A stretch of DNA of 64,000 nt from assembly GCF_003437035.1 (NCBI RefSeq), contig NZ_QSRL01000002.1, positions 62,001 to 126,000 on the forward strand, read 5' to 3'. This stretch comes from Collinsella sp. TF08-11AT (GTDB lineage: Bacteria > Actinomycetota > Coriobacteriia > Coriobacteriales > Coriobacteriaceae). Shown here in pieces: positions 49,126 to 57,385 of the stretch. Each line of letters starts with the position of its first letter. Position 1 is the stretch's first letter. Both the position numbers and the translations under genes were made by a program. The notes below the pieces were generated by a model that saw only the letters and a program-made list of their open reading frames with translations, had not been told where the DNA came from and searched no databases.

Positions 49126-49171
49126 TTAGCACTTCCTAAGGGTTTTAGGCTTAAATCTTAGCTATTGCTAA
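49126..49171 (-). promoter_or_regulatory. Operator palindromes upstream of hicAB
   Basis: Three related palindromes follow one another: TTAGCACTTCCTAA (49126-49139), CCTAAGGGTTTTAGG (49135-49149) and TTAGCTATTGCTAA (49158-49171), of which TTAGC-N4-GCTAA is perfect. They lie 26-71 bases before hicA and should be HicB sites. A TAATAT -10 overlaps the first. Confidence 0.55.
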
Positions 49172-49260
49172 TCCTTTGTTTTGCGGCGCCATCCTTGGAT
49201 AACGGCTTATAAACCTTGTCGTATTAGTCTATTTGCTCGTGCGGACACGATTTTGGTGCT

Positions 49261-49419
49261 CTACGCACGACTGCGAAAAGGGTCAACAGGATCAAGGACC
49301 GTAGTGTTTTTCTGCGCAACAGGCTGTTGACCGCCTGCACCTTCAGCCTCAGCAGCCATGCGAAGGCTCAGGAGTTCGTCAACGTGCTCAATATGGTGAT
49401 GTGACCGGGTGTTTTCGAA
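49261..49419 (-). pseudogene. Fragment of an unidentified gene
   Basis: The minus-strand frame has protein-like composition only over its last 50 codons (HHIEHVDELLSLRMAAEAEG and AQKNTTVLDPVDPFRSRA) and no start codon or ribosome site; upstream it enters a terminator. It is probably the 3' end of a lost gene. Nothing else is seen in 49172-49423. Confidence 0.3.
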
Positions 49420-49423
49420 CGCC

Positions 49424-49461
49424 AAAAACCGGGATGCAAGGAGTCGCACCTTGCATCCCGG
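49424..49461 (-). terminator. Terminator after lipoprotein 1
   Basis: CCGGGATGCAAGG and CCTTGCATCCCGG form a 13-bp perfect stem; on the minus strand TTTTT follows. Confidence 0.85.
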
Positions 49462-49498
49462 CTGAGCTAAAACGGCGCTGCTGCATGCTGTTGGAGCT

Positions 49499-50092
49499 TT
49501 AGCGCTTGATCTCGATATCCTCGAGCTTGACGTCCATGGCCTCGGTCTTGGCCTTGGCGATGTCGTCGGCAAATTCCAGAGACTTCATCATGGTCTCGAC
49601 GGCGTCCTTGTGCTCCTCGACGTTGTCGATGCGCACGTACACGCTGCCGCCGTCAACGTCGGCGAAGTACTCGGTCGTTACGCCGCCCGAGTGCGTAAAG
49701 TAAGCACTGCGCCAGGTCTTGCCGTTGTACTTGACGGGGTCGCTCTCGGTCCATCCGGAGCTGGCCTTCCATTTGGCCTCGTAGTCGAACAGCTCGTCGG
49801 CGTTCTTGTCAGAGTCGAAGACAGGGATGAAGCGATCGCTGGCGTGCTCGCTCTCGGTGAACTTAAACTGGGCCCTGTCGGCGGTGTCGCCGGCGACGTC
49901 GGTGATCTCGACGCCCTCGGGGACCTCGACCTTAAACCAAATGAAGTCGGTCCTCATATCCACGGCTGGCTTTTCTGCTCCGCCGCCACCGCCACTGCCG
50001 GTAGCGCCACCGCTGCCGCCGCAGCCCACCAGGGCAACCGCGGCAAAGAGGCTGATGCAGAGGGTGAGAATCGCAAAGGCCTTCTTTTTCAT
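49499..50092 (-). CDS. Lipoprotein of unknown function, paralog 1
   Basis: A 197-residue lipoprotein. The signal MKKKAFAILTLCISLFAAVA ends in the lipobox ALVGC, so the mature protein is attached to the outer membrane leaflet by Cys. A Gly-rich linker and then a globular domain (TDFIWFKVEVPEGVEITDVA, RFIPVF, KYNGKTWRSAYFTHSGG) follow. It is similar along its length to the next gene, so the two are a tandem duplication. No family recognised. GGGAGGAC precedes the ATG. Confidence 0.75.
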   Translation of the reverse strand: MKKKAFAILTLCISLFAAVALVGCGGSGGATGSGGGGGAEKPAVDMRTDFIWFKVEVPEGVEITDVAGDTADRAQFKFTESEHASDRFIPVFDSDKNADELFDYEAKWKASSGWTESDPVKYNGKTWRSAYFTHSGGVTTEYFADVDGGSVYVRIDNVEEHKDAVETMMKSLEFADDIAKAKTEAMDVKLEDIEIKR

Positions 50093-50166
50093 GGTCGTGT
50101 CCTCCCTCGATCTGTAACCGCCCATGGATTACCTGCCTTTACTGTACGCGCGAGCGGCTCGCAAGG

Positions 50167-50184
50167 GTGGGCCATGTGTCCCAT
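50167..50184. repeat. 18-bp motif upstream of lipoprotein 1
   Basis: GTGGGCCATGTGTCCCAT, partly palindromic (TGGG/CCCA ends). An identical copy lies at 51120-51137 upstream of lipoprotein 2, so it is duplicated with the gene and may be regulatory. Confidence 0.5.
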
Positions 50185-50319
50185 TCTGGAGGCTGGATTT
50201 GCGCCGATAAGTGGCAATATGCCCGGGCGTAAAGAGGGGATGGCCGGTGCCGTCGGCCCTCCCCGGGGTTGGGCGTCCGATCATGTAATGACTGCGCATG
50301 CGATGCTGCGTGCGAGCCC

Positions 50320-50922
50320 CTAATGCTTGATCTCGATGCTTGAAATCTCGACTTCGCGTGCCTCGGAAACTGCCTCTGCCATGTCATCGGGGAACTCGAT
50401 GGAGTTGAGGAGCGCCTCGGCTTCTTTCTTGTGCTGGTCGAAGTTCGAGATGAGGACGTAGACGCTTCCTGGTTCAACGTCGGTAAAAAGGATGGTTGAG
50501 ATGCCGCTGTTGTCTTCGTACGTTCCGACGAGCCACGTCCTGCCGTTATATTCGACGGACCCGCCATCCTTCCACTGGAACGTATCCCCCTTCTTTTCTG
50601 CCTGGTCGGCGTGGGACTCCTCGGCCGTCAGCGCTTTTTTCCAAACGGGGATAAAACGATCGGCCGAGGCGTTCTCGTCTTCGGGGAAGGTGAGCTGGAC
50701 CCTGTCGGCATTCTTGCCGGCGGAGTCGCTTACGCCGACGCCCTCGGGCATCTCGACCTTAAACCAGATAAAGTCGGTCTTCTTGGCGACGGGGGCCTTT
50801 TCCCTGCTCTCGCTCTTGGGGGCGCTGCCGCCGCCCGATGCGCTCCCGCCGCAGCCGACAAGGGCAAACGCGGCAAAGAGGGCGATGCAAAGGGAAAGGA
50901 TCGATAGGCTCTTTTTCTTCAT
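50320..50922 (-). CDS. Lipoprotein of unknown function, paralog 2
   Basis: A 200-residue lipoprotein with signal MKKKSLSILSLCIALFAAFA and lipobox ALVGC. The mature domain shares KTDFIWFKVEMPEGVGV, ADRFIPVW, EYNGRTWLVGTYEDNSG and the EIEIK-like end with paralog 1. GGAGGACG precedes the ATG. It has its own upstream spacer, so the copies are probably transcribed separately. Confidence 0.75.
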   Translation of the reverse strand: MKKKSLSILSLCIALFAAFALVGCGGSASGGGSAPKSESREKAPVAKKTDFIWFKVEMPEGVGVSDSAGKNADRVQLTFPEDENASADRFIPVWKKALTAEESHADQAEKKGDTFQWKDGGSVEYNGRTWLVGTYEDNSGISTILFTDVEPGSVYVLISNFDQHKKEAEALLNSIEFPDDMAEAVSEAREVEISSIEIKH

Positions 50923-51119
50923 GGTGGCGTCCTCCTTGTCTGCCAGGGACATCGTGTGCCGCGGATCGCTGGGGCGGCGGTTGCGCATGCACATGATGCC
51001 TTTGTTTACTGTGCGGTTATTCCTCCATTCGTCGTCCGGTGCCGTGATGAGCTTGCCCCAACATAGGGCTCCTTACCTATATGTATGCCCCAGTTGCCGC
51101 TGCCCGGGAGTCTCGAAAC

Positions 51120-51137
51120 GTGGGCCATGTGTCCCAT
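51120..51137. repeat. 18-bp motif upstream of lipoprotein 2
   Basis: Exact copy of the motif at 50167-50184. The rest of the 50923-51298 spacer shows no gene. Confidence 0.5.
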
Positions 51138-51298
51138 GTTTGCGTTGGCATGGCCTATCGTTCGTCATAGAAATCCGCGATGGCCAGGTGCGCTGACGCC
51201 CATGTGCTTATGGGCTAGACTTAGCACCATTACGTGTTCGATGCGGTTGGTCGGCGGTTGCCGCCTGACCGATGTATATGACTTGAAGGTGCGTGCGT

Positions 51299-51931
51299 AT
51301 GAGCCAAGAGATGATGGATAAAACCTGTCGAGAGTTTGCCGAGGCACTTGCCGCACGCGAGCCGGTTCCCGGCGGTGGCAGCGCGAGCGCCTTTGTGGGC
51401 GCGCTGGGCGCCTCGCTGTGCGGAATGGTTGCCCGCTACGGTGCGACCAATCCCGCGCTTGCTGATCGTGCGGATGACCTGACGCGTGCGTTTGCCCATG
51501 CTGATGAGCTGGCCCAGGAGCTTGTCGAGTTGGTTGCCGAGGACGTTCGTGCCTATGGGCAGGTGTCCGCGGCATACGGTATTCCGCGTGACGATCCGGC
51601 TCGAGCGACCGCGATTCAGGATGCGCTGCATGTGGCCGCTATGCCGCCGTATCGCATTATGGATGCCTGCGGGCGTGCACTGGCGCTGCTCGAGGACATG
51701 GCCGACAAGGGTTCGCGTCAGCTGCTGTCCGATGTGGCGTGCGGCGCCGTGTTCTGCCGTTCTGCTATGCAGGGCGCGAGCTTGACGCTCTTTGCGAACA
51801 CCACGTCTATGAAGGATCGTGCACGCGCCGAGGAGCTCGAGGCAGCGTGCGATGAGCTGCTGGATACGTGGCTGCCGCGCGCCGATGCGCTGGCGCGCCG
51901 CGCCGCCGACGCTGCAAGGAAGAGAGGATAG
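51299..51931 (+). CDS. Cyclodeaminase/cyclohydrolase family protein (FchA-like)
   Basis: A 210-residue protein of the formiminotransferase-cyclodeaminase C-terminal family (PF04961). In anaerobes, members act as 5,10-methenyl-THF cyclohydrolase (FchA) or formimino-THF cyclodeaminase. The family signature PVPGGGSASAFVGALGASLCGMVA is at residues 24-47. The start at 51299 has GAAGG nine bases upstream. folD follows after two bases. FolD here lacks the cyclohydrolase residues, so I infer that this protein supplies that step. The absence of histidine-degradation genes also favours the cyclohydrolase role. Confidence 0.82.
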   Translation: MSQEMMDKTCREFAEALAAREPVPGGGSASAFVGALGASLCGMVARYGATNPALADRADDLTRAFAHADELAQELVELVAEDVRAYGQVSAAYGIPRDDPARATAIQDALHVAAMPPYRIMDACGRALALLEDMADKGSRQLLSDVACGAVFCRSAMQGASLTLFANTTSMKDRARAEELEAACDELLDTWLPRADALARRAADAARKRG

Positions 51932-51933
51932 CC

Positions 51934-52788
51934 ATGGCTGAACTGCTGAAGGGTGCTCCCGTTGCTCGCGCTTTGACTGAGGAACTTGCTGCTCGCTGCG
52001 CAGTCCTGCGCGAGCGGGGCGTTGTTCCGACGTTGGCTATCGTGCGTGTAGGCGAACGCGAGGACGACCTGTCCTACGAGCGCGGTGCGCTCAAGCGCTG
52101 CGAAAAAGTGGGGATTGAGGCTCGTCGCGTTTTGCTTTCTGCCGATGTTTCGCAGGACGAGCTGTTGGCGGCCATCGAGGACATTAACGCCGACCCAGCT
52201 GTCCATGGCTGTCTGATGTTCCGCCCGCTGCCCGCCGGCCTTGACGAGAACGCAGCCGCCGCGGCGCTCGATCCCGCCAAGGACGTTGACTCCATGACGC
52301 CGGCTTCGCTGCTCACCACGCTTTCGGGGCGCGGCGAGGGTTTTGCTCCTTGCACGGCTGAGGCCGTGTTGGCGCTACTGGATCATTACGGCGTTGAGCT
52401 GGATGGGGCCAAGGTCGCGGTCGTTGGTCGGTCGCTGGTGATTGGCCGTCCCGTTGCCGCCATGCTTACGGCTCGCAATGCCACCGTGACGACGTGCCAT
52501 ACGCATACGCATGACTTGGCCGCTGAGTGCCGTGCTGCCGACATTGTGGTTGCGGCCGTTGGACGCGCGCGTACGATTGGCGTGGATGCCGTTCGCGAGG
52601 ACCAGACGATCATCGATGTTGGCATTAACTGGGATGAGGACGCTGGCAAGCTGGTGGGTGACGTCGATTTTGTTGCCGCGGAGCCGGTCGTTAACGCCAT
52701 CACGCCCGTGCCGGGCGGCGTGGGCGCCGTGACGACGGCGATCCTCGCCAAACACGTGATCGAAGCGGCCGGGTGCGCATCGAAATAG
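51934..52788 (+). CDS. folD: FolD methylenetetrahydrofolate dehydrogenase, cyclohydrolase residues missing
   Basis: A 284-residue FolD-family protein that oxidises 5,10-methylene-THF with NAD(P)+. The dinucleotide-binding VVGRSLVIGRPVAAMLT and the C-terminal ITPVPGGVGAVTTAIL are intact. Ungapped alignment with E. coli FolD from memory (SYERGALKRCEKVG against IYVASKRKACEEVG) puts Ala at the catalytic Lys54 position. Gln98 is also replaced (MFRPLPAG for VQLPLPAG). Asp121 in KDVDS is kept. It therefore looks like a dehydrogenase only. The start has GGAAGAGAGGA upstream. It follows the FchA-like gene after two bases. Confidence 0.88.
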   Translation: MAELLKGAPVARALTEELAARCAVLRERGVVPTLAIVRVGEREDDLSYERGALKRCEKVGIEARRVLLSADVSQDELLAAIEDINADPAVHGCLMFRPLPAGLDENAAAAALDPAKDVDSMTPASLLTTLSGRGEGFAPCTAEAVLALLDHYGVELDGAKVAVVGRSLVIGRPVAAMLTARNATVTTCHTHTHDLAAECRAADIVVAAVGRARTIGVDAVREDQTIIDVGINWDEDAGKLVGDVDFVAAEPVVNAITPVPGGVGAVTTAILAKHVIEAAGCASK

Positions 52789-52825
52789 GCGTTTTGGGCT
52801 GTTTGAGGGGTTAGTTCTATACCCC

Positions 52826-53055
52826 GTGGACAAAAAATGCCAAATATGAGTAGTGTTGCCAAGATACTCACATATATTTTAGGCTAATTTGGCTCTCTAA
52901 CGATATTTATTATCGATAGAGAGCCTATTTTATTGGACCTATGAGGAATTACATCATCTAATTGTTGAACAGATGTAGACTTCCGACACCCATGCGTAGC
53001 AAAATTGCTGTTACTAAATTGGTGACAGTACTCATATTTGGCATTTTTTGACCAC
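52826..53055. mobile_element. 230-bp AT-rich element with 27-bp terminal inverted repeats (MITE-like)
   Basis: Bases 52826-52852 and 53029-53055 are inverted copies with one mismatch (the inner 22 bp are perfect, ending TGCCAAATATGAGTA). The inside is AT-rich compared with its surroundings and holds a hairpin, GGCTCTCT...AGAGAGCC (52891-52924). No ORF. The form fits a non-autonomous mobile element, but no matching transposase is present here. Confidence 0.55.
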
Positions 53056-53142
53056 AAGGGCTGCCGAGGCCGTGGTTTCGCCCTTTCTGCGCCGAAGCGA
53101 TACACTGTTATCGTTTGATTTCTTCGCTCAAGGAGGATGCGC

Positions 53143-54666
53143 ATGCCGTGCACAACGATTCTGGTTGGTAAGAATGCGAGCTACGACGGGTCGACGCTTG
53201 TCGCCCGCAACGAGGACTCGTCCAACGGGGTGTTTGAGCCCAAGCGTATGCGCGTGGTGCATCCCGACGAGCAGCCGCGTGCCTACATGAGCGTCCTGAG
53301 TCGCCTGACCGTTGAACTGCCCGATAACCCCATGCGCTACACGAGCGTCCCCGATGTTGTCCCGGGCCACGGCATCTGGGCCGAGGCCGGCTTCAACGAG
53401 CTCAATGTGGGCATGTCCGCAACCGAGACGCTCACCACCAACGAGCGCGTTCGCGGCGCCGACCCGCTCGTCGACTACGTGCCCGCCAAGGGCAACGAGG
53501 GCGAGGACGGCTATGTTCCGGCGCAGCCCGGCGGTCTGGGCGAGGAGGACATGGTGACCCTGGTGCTGCCGTATGCCAAGTCCGCCCGCGACGGCGTACG
53601 CATTCTGGGTGACCTGCTCGAGCGTTATGGCACCTACGAGAACAACGGCATCGCCTTTAGCGACGTGGACGAGATCTGGTGGCTCGAGACCATCGGCGGC
53701 CACCACTGGATTGCCAAGCGCGTGCCCGATGACGCCTATGTGACCATGCCCAACCAGCTGGGTATCGACAGCTTTGACCTGGATGACGCCGAGGGCGCCC
53801 AGGCCGACCACATGTGCTCCGCCGACCTGCGCTCCTGGATGGCCGAGTGGCATCTGGACCTGACGCTGGGCGTCGAGGGCGACGGTCCGGCCGCGGTCTT
53901 TAACCCGCGCGAGGCCTTTGGCTCGCACAGTGACAGCGACCACGTTTACAACACGCCGCGCGCCTGGTACATGCAGCGCTGCCTCAACCCCAGCGATGTG
54001 TGGGATGGCCCCGACGCCGACTACACGCCCGAGAGCGACGATATCCCCTGGAGCCGCGTGCCCGAGCGCAAGGTGACCATCGAGGACATCAAGTACGTGC
54101 TTTCGAGCCACTACCAGGGCACGGAGTACGACTGCTACGGCAGCAAGGGCACGCCCGCCACGCGCGGCGCCTATCGCCCCATCGGCATCAACCGCAACAG
54201 CCAGCTCGCCGTGCTGCAGCTGCGTCCCTATGCGCAGCCGGCCTACCGCGCCGTTCAGTGGATGGCCTTTGGCTCCAACTCGTTTAACGCGCTGGTTCCG
54301 CTGTACGCCAACGTCGAGACCATGCCCGAATACTATGCCGACACGCAGGCTCGCGTGACGTCCGAAAACTTCTACTGGGCCAACCGCCTGATCGGCGCGC
54401 TGGCTGACGTCCGCTTCCATGAGTGCGGCCGCGCCGTGGAGGACTATCAGGAAAAGGTCGGCGGCATGGGTCACAAACAGTTGCACGACGTTGACGCCGC
54501 CGTTGCCGCGCTGCCCGAGGCTGAGGTGTCTGCCGAGCTTGCACGCGCCAACGAGGAGTTTGCCGAGCGTGTTCGCGTAGAGACCGATGCTCTACTGGGC
54601 AAGGTGCTCTACACCACGAGCTGCGCCATGAAGAACTCTTTCGCGATGAACGACAACGTGAGGTAG
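53143..54666 (+). CDS. C69 family dipeptidase
   Basis: A 507-residue N-terminal nucleophile hydrolase of the PepD/C69 family that cleaves dipeptides. The product begins MPCTTILVGKNASYDGSTLV; Cys3 becomes the nucleophile after the first residues are removed, and ARNEDS is the typical next block. FNELNVGMSATETL and EIWWLETIGGHHW are also family-like. Length is normal. The ATG at 53143 is chosen over 53137 since AAGGAGG is seven bases upstream and only this start puts Cys at the right place. It stands alone after the inverted-repeat element. No signal peptide, so it acts in the cytoplasm. Confidence 0.9.
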   Translation: MPCTTILVGKNASYDGSTLVARNEDSSNGVFEPKRMRVVHPDEQPRAYMSVLSRLTVELPDNPMRYTSVPDVVPGHGIWAEAGFNELNVGMSATETLTTNERVRGADPLVDYVPAKGNEGEDGYVPAQPGGLGEEDMVTLVLPYAKSARDGVRILGDLLERYGTYENNGIAFSDVDEIWWLETIGGHHWIAKRVPDDAYVTMPNQLGIDSFDLDDAEGAQADHMCSADLRSWMAEWHLDLTLGVEGDGPAAVFNPREAFGSHSDSDHVYNTPRAWYMQRCLNPSDVWDGPDADYTPESDDIPWSRVPERKVTIEDIKYVLSSHYQGTEYDCYGSKGTPATRGAYRPIGINRNSQLAVLQLRPYAQPAYRAVQWMAFGSNSFNALVPLYANVETMPEYYADTQARVTSENFYWANRLIGALADVRFHECGRAVEDYQEKVGGMGHKQLHDVDAAVAALPEAEVSAELARANEEFAERVRVETDALLGKVLYTTSCAMKNSFAMNDNVR

Positions 54667-54765
54667 GGATTTCCCGTCGATCGAATAGCGCTAAAACGCT
54701 TTGTCGCTTTCGCTCAATCTTGGGTACAAGAACGCCAATGCAGTTGTTTGTGATTGGAGACAACC

Positions 54766-55182
54766 ATGATTATGAAACTCGATCAGCTTGTTAACGGCGC
54801 CATCAACGTGGGCTTCGGCGCCGCTGCTGTTGCCGTCGAGGGCAGCAAGAAGGTTCTCGACGATCTTAATACCAAGGGTGAGCAGGTGCGTAAGGACGCA
54901 GGCGCCCCCGATATCGCCCGCAGTGTGTCCGACATGTTCGAGCAGGCCGGTGGCACCATCTCCGACCTGACCGAGCGTCTGGGCATGCAGGGCGAGACCG
55001 CGGCCCAGCGCGTGCTTGACGAGCTCATCCTTGCCCGCGTCCGCGTCATGACCGCCCCCGAGCGCACGGCCTTCCTGGCCCATGTGCGCGACATCGTCGA
55101 TTCGGTCGAGGACAACGTGACCTCGGTGCCCGTCGAGTCCGTTGAGCCCGACGATGCGAAGGATACCGAAGAGGCCGAGTAG
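54766..55182 (+). CDS. Helical hypothetical protein beside UbiB
   Basis: A 138-residue, mostly helical acidic protein (MIMKLDQLVNGAINVGFGAA, DLTERLGMQGETAAQRVLDE) with heptad-like spacing and no membrane segment. It resembles phasin-like or PspA-like helical proteins only in general character. The ATG at 54766 follows GGAG by six bases. It ends eight bases before the UbiB-family gene and is probably co-transcribed, so a role with that kinase is likely. Confidence 0.65.
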   Translation: MIMKLDQLVNGAINVGFGAAAVAVEGSKKVLDDLNTKGEQVRKDAGAPDIARSVSDMFEQAGGTISDLTERLGMQGETAAQRVLDELILARVRVMTAPERTAFLAHVRDIVDSVEDNVTSVPVESVEPDDAKDTEEAE

Positions 55183-55190
55183 TAGCGCAG

Positions 55191-56954
55191 ATGGCAGATT
55201 CCACCACCGATTACAACAATCTAGATCCCTTGGGTGACGAGGCGGCGGTTGTCGATGAGGTCGACGCCGTCGTCTCGGGCGCTCGCAAGAAGCCGCGCGC
55301 TGTCGATATGGTGCCAGAGGAGCCCGACGCGATGGCGCCGGACGAGGAATACCAGCTCACGCCGGCGGGTCGTCGCGAACGCATCGGGCAGATTGTTCGC
55401 CTGGTCAAAAAGTACCGTGTGTGGGATAACCTCACGCCGGTTCGTTTGCGCCGCCTGCTCGAGGAACTCGGCCCCATGTTCGTCAAGATGGGGCAGATTC
55501 TGGCCAACCGGTCCGAGATTCTGCCGCAACGCTTTTGCGACGAGCTGCGTCGTCTGCGCTCCGACGTGGAGCCGGTGCCGTACGAGGTCGTACTCAGTTG
55601 TCTGGAAGAAGAATACGGCCTGCGCCTGGGGGAGATGTTCGATGCGATCGACCCCAATCCGCTTGGTAGCGCATCGCTCGCGCAGGTGCACCGCGCTCGT
55701 CTGGTGACGGGCGAGGACGTGGCCGTCAAGGTGCAGCGCCCCGGTGCGCAGCAGGTTATGGCACAGGACATCGATATCATCCGCTCGGTGGTGCGTATCG
55801 TTTCCAAGTTCGTCAACACCGATCAATTTGTTGACCTGCACGGCGTAGTCGAGGAGTTGTGGACCTCGTTTCGCGAGGAGACCAACTTTTTGGCCGAGGC
55901 CAAAAACCTCAACGACTTCTACGAGTTCCATAAGAGCGTTCATGGCGTGACGTGTCCTAAATCCTATCTGGACCTGTGCACCGAGCACGTGGTGGTTATG
56001 GACTACGTCGACGGCATTTCGATCGCCGATCCTGAACGCTTGGTGGCCGAGGGCTATGACTTGGAAAAGATCGGTGCCGCAATCGTCGAGGACTACTCGA
56101 CGCAGGTGCTCGATGACGGCTTTTTCCATGCCGACCCGCATGCGGGAAACATTATTCTCAAGGACGGCATCGTTTACTTTATCGACTTGGGCATGGTCGG
56201 ACGCATGTCGAGTCACGATCGCGGTATCGTAAAGGACATGATTTTCGCCGTGGCCGAGGGTGACGTTCCCAAGCTCAAGGATTCGCTCATGCGCTTCGCC
56301 GTGACGCGTGGCGATTCGGCCGAGCTCGATCATTCAGCGTTTTTGTCCGACCTTGACTTTATCGTGGCTGACTTTGCGGGCCTTGACCTGAAGGATCTTG
56401 ATATCGGCGAGTTTTTGACCTCGCTGTTAAACCTGGCGCGCAAAAACGATGTTGAGCTGCCGAGCGTGGTGACGATGTTCGCGCGCGGCATGGTGACGCT
56501 CGAGGGTTTGCTGACCGAGTACATGCCCAACGTCAACATGATCCAGATCATCCAAACGCACATCAAAAACGAAAAAAGCACCTATGCGCGCGTGCGTGAT
56601 ATGGGACGCGATCTTGCCGCGAGCAGCTATCGCGCGGCGAAGGGCTCACTCGAGGCGGCTGAGTACCTGGGGCTGGCTTCGCGTATGCTCACACGCGGGC
56701 AGCTTAAGGTGAACACGCAGATCATGAGCAGCGATAAGGCGCTGCGACAGCTGGGCGGAATTATCGACCGCATGTCGATGGCTATCGTTATCGCCGGCCT
56801 GTTTATCGGTTCGTCGGTGGTGTACTACGCACGCATCGAGCCGGTTGTGTTTGGTATCCCGGTCATTGGCTTTATGGGCTACGTGAGCGCGCTGGTGCTG
56901 GCGCTTATGCTGGGCCGCAATATCTGGCTCAACAGCCACGGCGGCAAACACTAG
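55191..56954 (+). CDS. ABC1/AarF/UbiB kinase-like protein
   Basis: A 587-residue atypical kinase of the UbiB family. An acidic 60-residue N-terminal extension precedes the KxGQ-type signature (GPMFVKMGQILANRSEILP). The kinase core has GSASLAQVHRA (Ala-rich loop), VAVKVQRPG, VMDYVDG, FFHADPHAGNIIL (catalytic) and YFIDLGMVGRM (metal-binding). Two C-terminal membrane helices (IVIAGLFIGSSVVYYA and IPVIGFMGYVSALVLALML) anchor it. Ubiquinone synthesis is not expected in this organism; lipid or isoprenoid handling is more likely. A weak hairpin at 57006-57029 may end the transcript. Confidence 0.87.
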   Translation: MADSTTDYNNLDPLGDEAAVVDEVDAVVSGARKKPRAVDMVPEEPDAMAPDEEYQLTPAGRRERIGQIVRLVKKYRVWDNLTPVRLRRLLEELGPMFVKMGQILANRSEILPQRFCDELRRLRSDVEPVPYEVVLSCLEEEYGLRLGEMFDAIDPNPLGSASLAQVHRARLVTGEDVAVKVQRPGAQQVMAQDIDIIRSVVRIVSKFVNTDQFVDLHGVVEELWTSFREETNFLAEAKNLNDFYEFHKSVHGVTCPKSYLDLCTEHVVVMDYVDGISIADPERLVAEGYDLEKIGAAIVEDYSTQVLDDGFFHADPHAGNIILKDGIVYFIDLGMVGRMSSHDRGIVKDMIFAVAEGDVPKLKDSLMRFAVTRGDSAELDHSAFLSDLDFIVADFAGLDLKDLDIGEFLTSLLNLARKNDVELPSVVTMFARGMVTLEGLLTEYMPNVNMIQIIQTHIKNEKSTYARVRDMGRDLAASSYRAAKGSLEAAEYLGLASRMLTRGQLKVNTQIMSSDKALRQLGGIIDRMSMAIVIAGLFIGSSVVYYARIEPVVFGIPVIGFMGYVSALVLALMLGRNIWLNSHGGKH

Positions 56955-57005
56955 AGGCTGCGACCGTCACCGCATTTTCCTATCGCAAACAATAGCTTTT
57001 ACCTT

Positions 57006-57033
57006 GGGCTTCGCCTGTGTGCGGGGCCCTTTT
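57006..57033 (+). terminator. Possible terminator after the UbiB-family gene
   Basis: GGGC and GCCC arms around a GC-rich loop, followed by TTTT. It stands before the riboswitch leader. Confidence 0.4.
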
Positions 57034-57070
57034 GCGTGATACCATTTTGACGGTAATAATCGATGGCCTA

Positions 57071-57241
57071 GATGGTGGTGCGGAGACGCACGAACGCGCG
57101 GTTTTCCTGCGCGTTTGGGAGAATCGGGGTGCAAGTCCCCGGCTGTACCAGTAACCGTAATTCCTCTTGGCTCGGGATGTTCGAGTCGCAGATCGGACGA
57201 CGCGCCTGAGCCGTTAAGGTTAAGTCGGATCGCCTCCCATC
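57071..57241 (+). promoter_or_regulatory. Cobalamin riboswitch
   Basis: The B12 box core is clear: GGGAGAATCGGGGTGCAAG followed by TCCCCGGCTGTACCAGTAAC (57117-57155). The 3' conserved part AAGTCGGATCGCC (57222-57234) follows. GATGG (57071) and CCATC (57237) can close the outer stem. The switch lies in the leader of a large surface protein gene. A GC hairpin at 57290-57320 could be the expression platform. Confidence 0.85.
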
Positions 57242-57385
57242 TTGCATGCGGCTGCGGCGTATGCCGCCGGTACGCGTTGGGCTCTGGAGGGAAGGGGGAC
57301 CCCGATGGGGGTACTCGAGCGCAATGTGCGCGATGACGTGGGGCAGCCGCTGGGCAATGCTCCAAGTGCAGACAGTAGGAGACAA

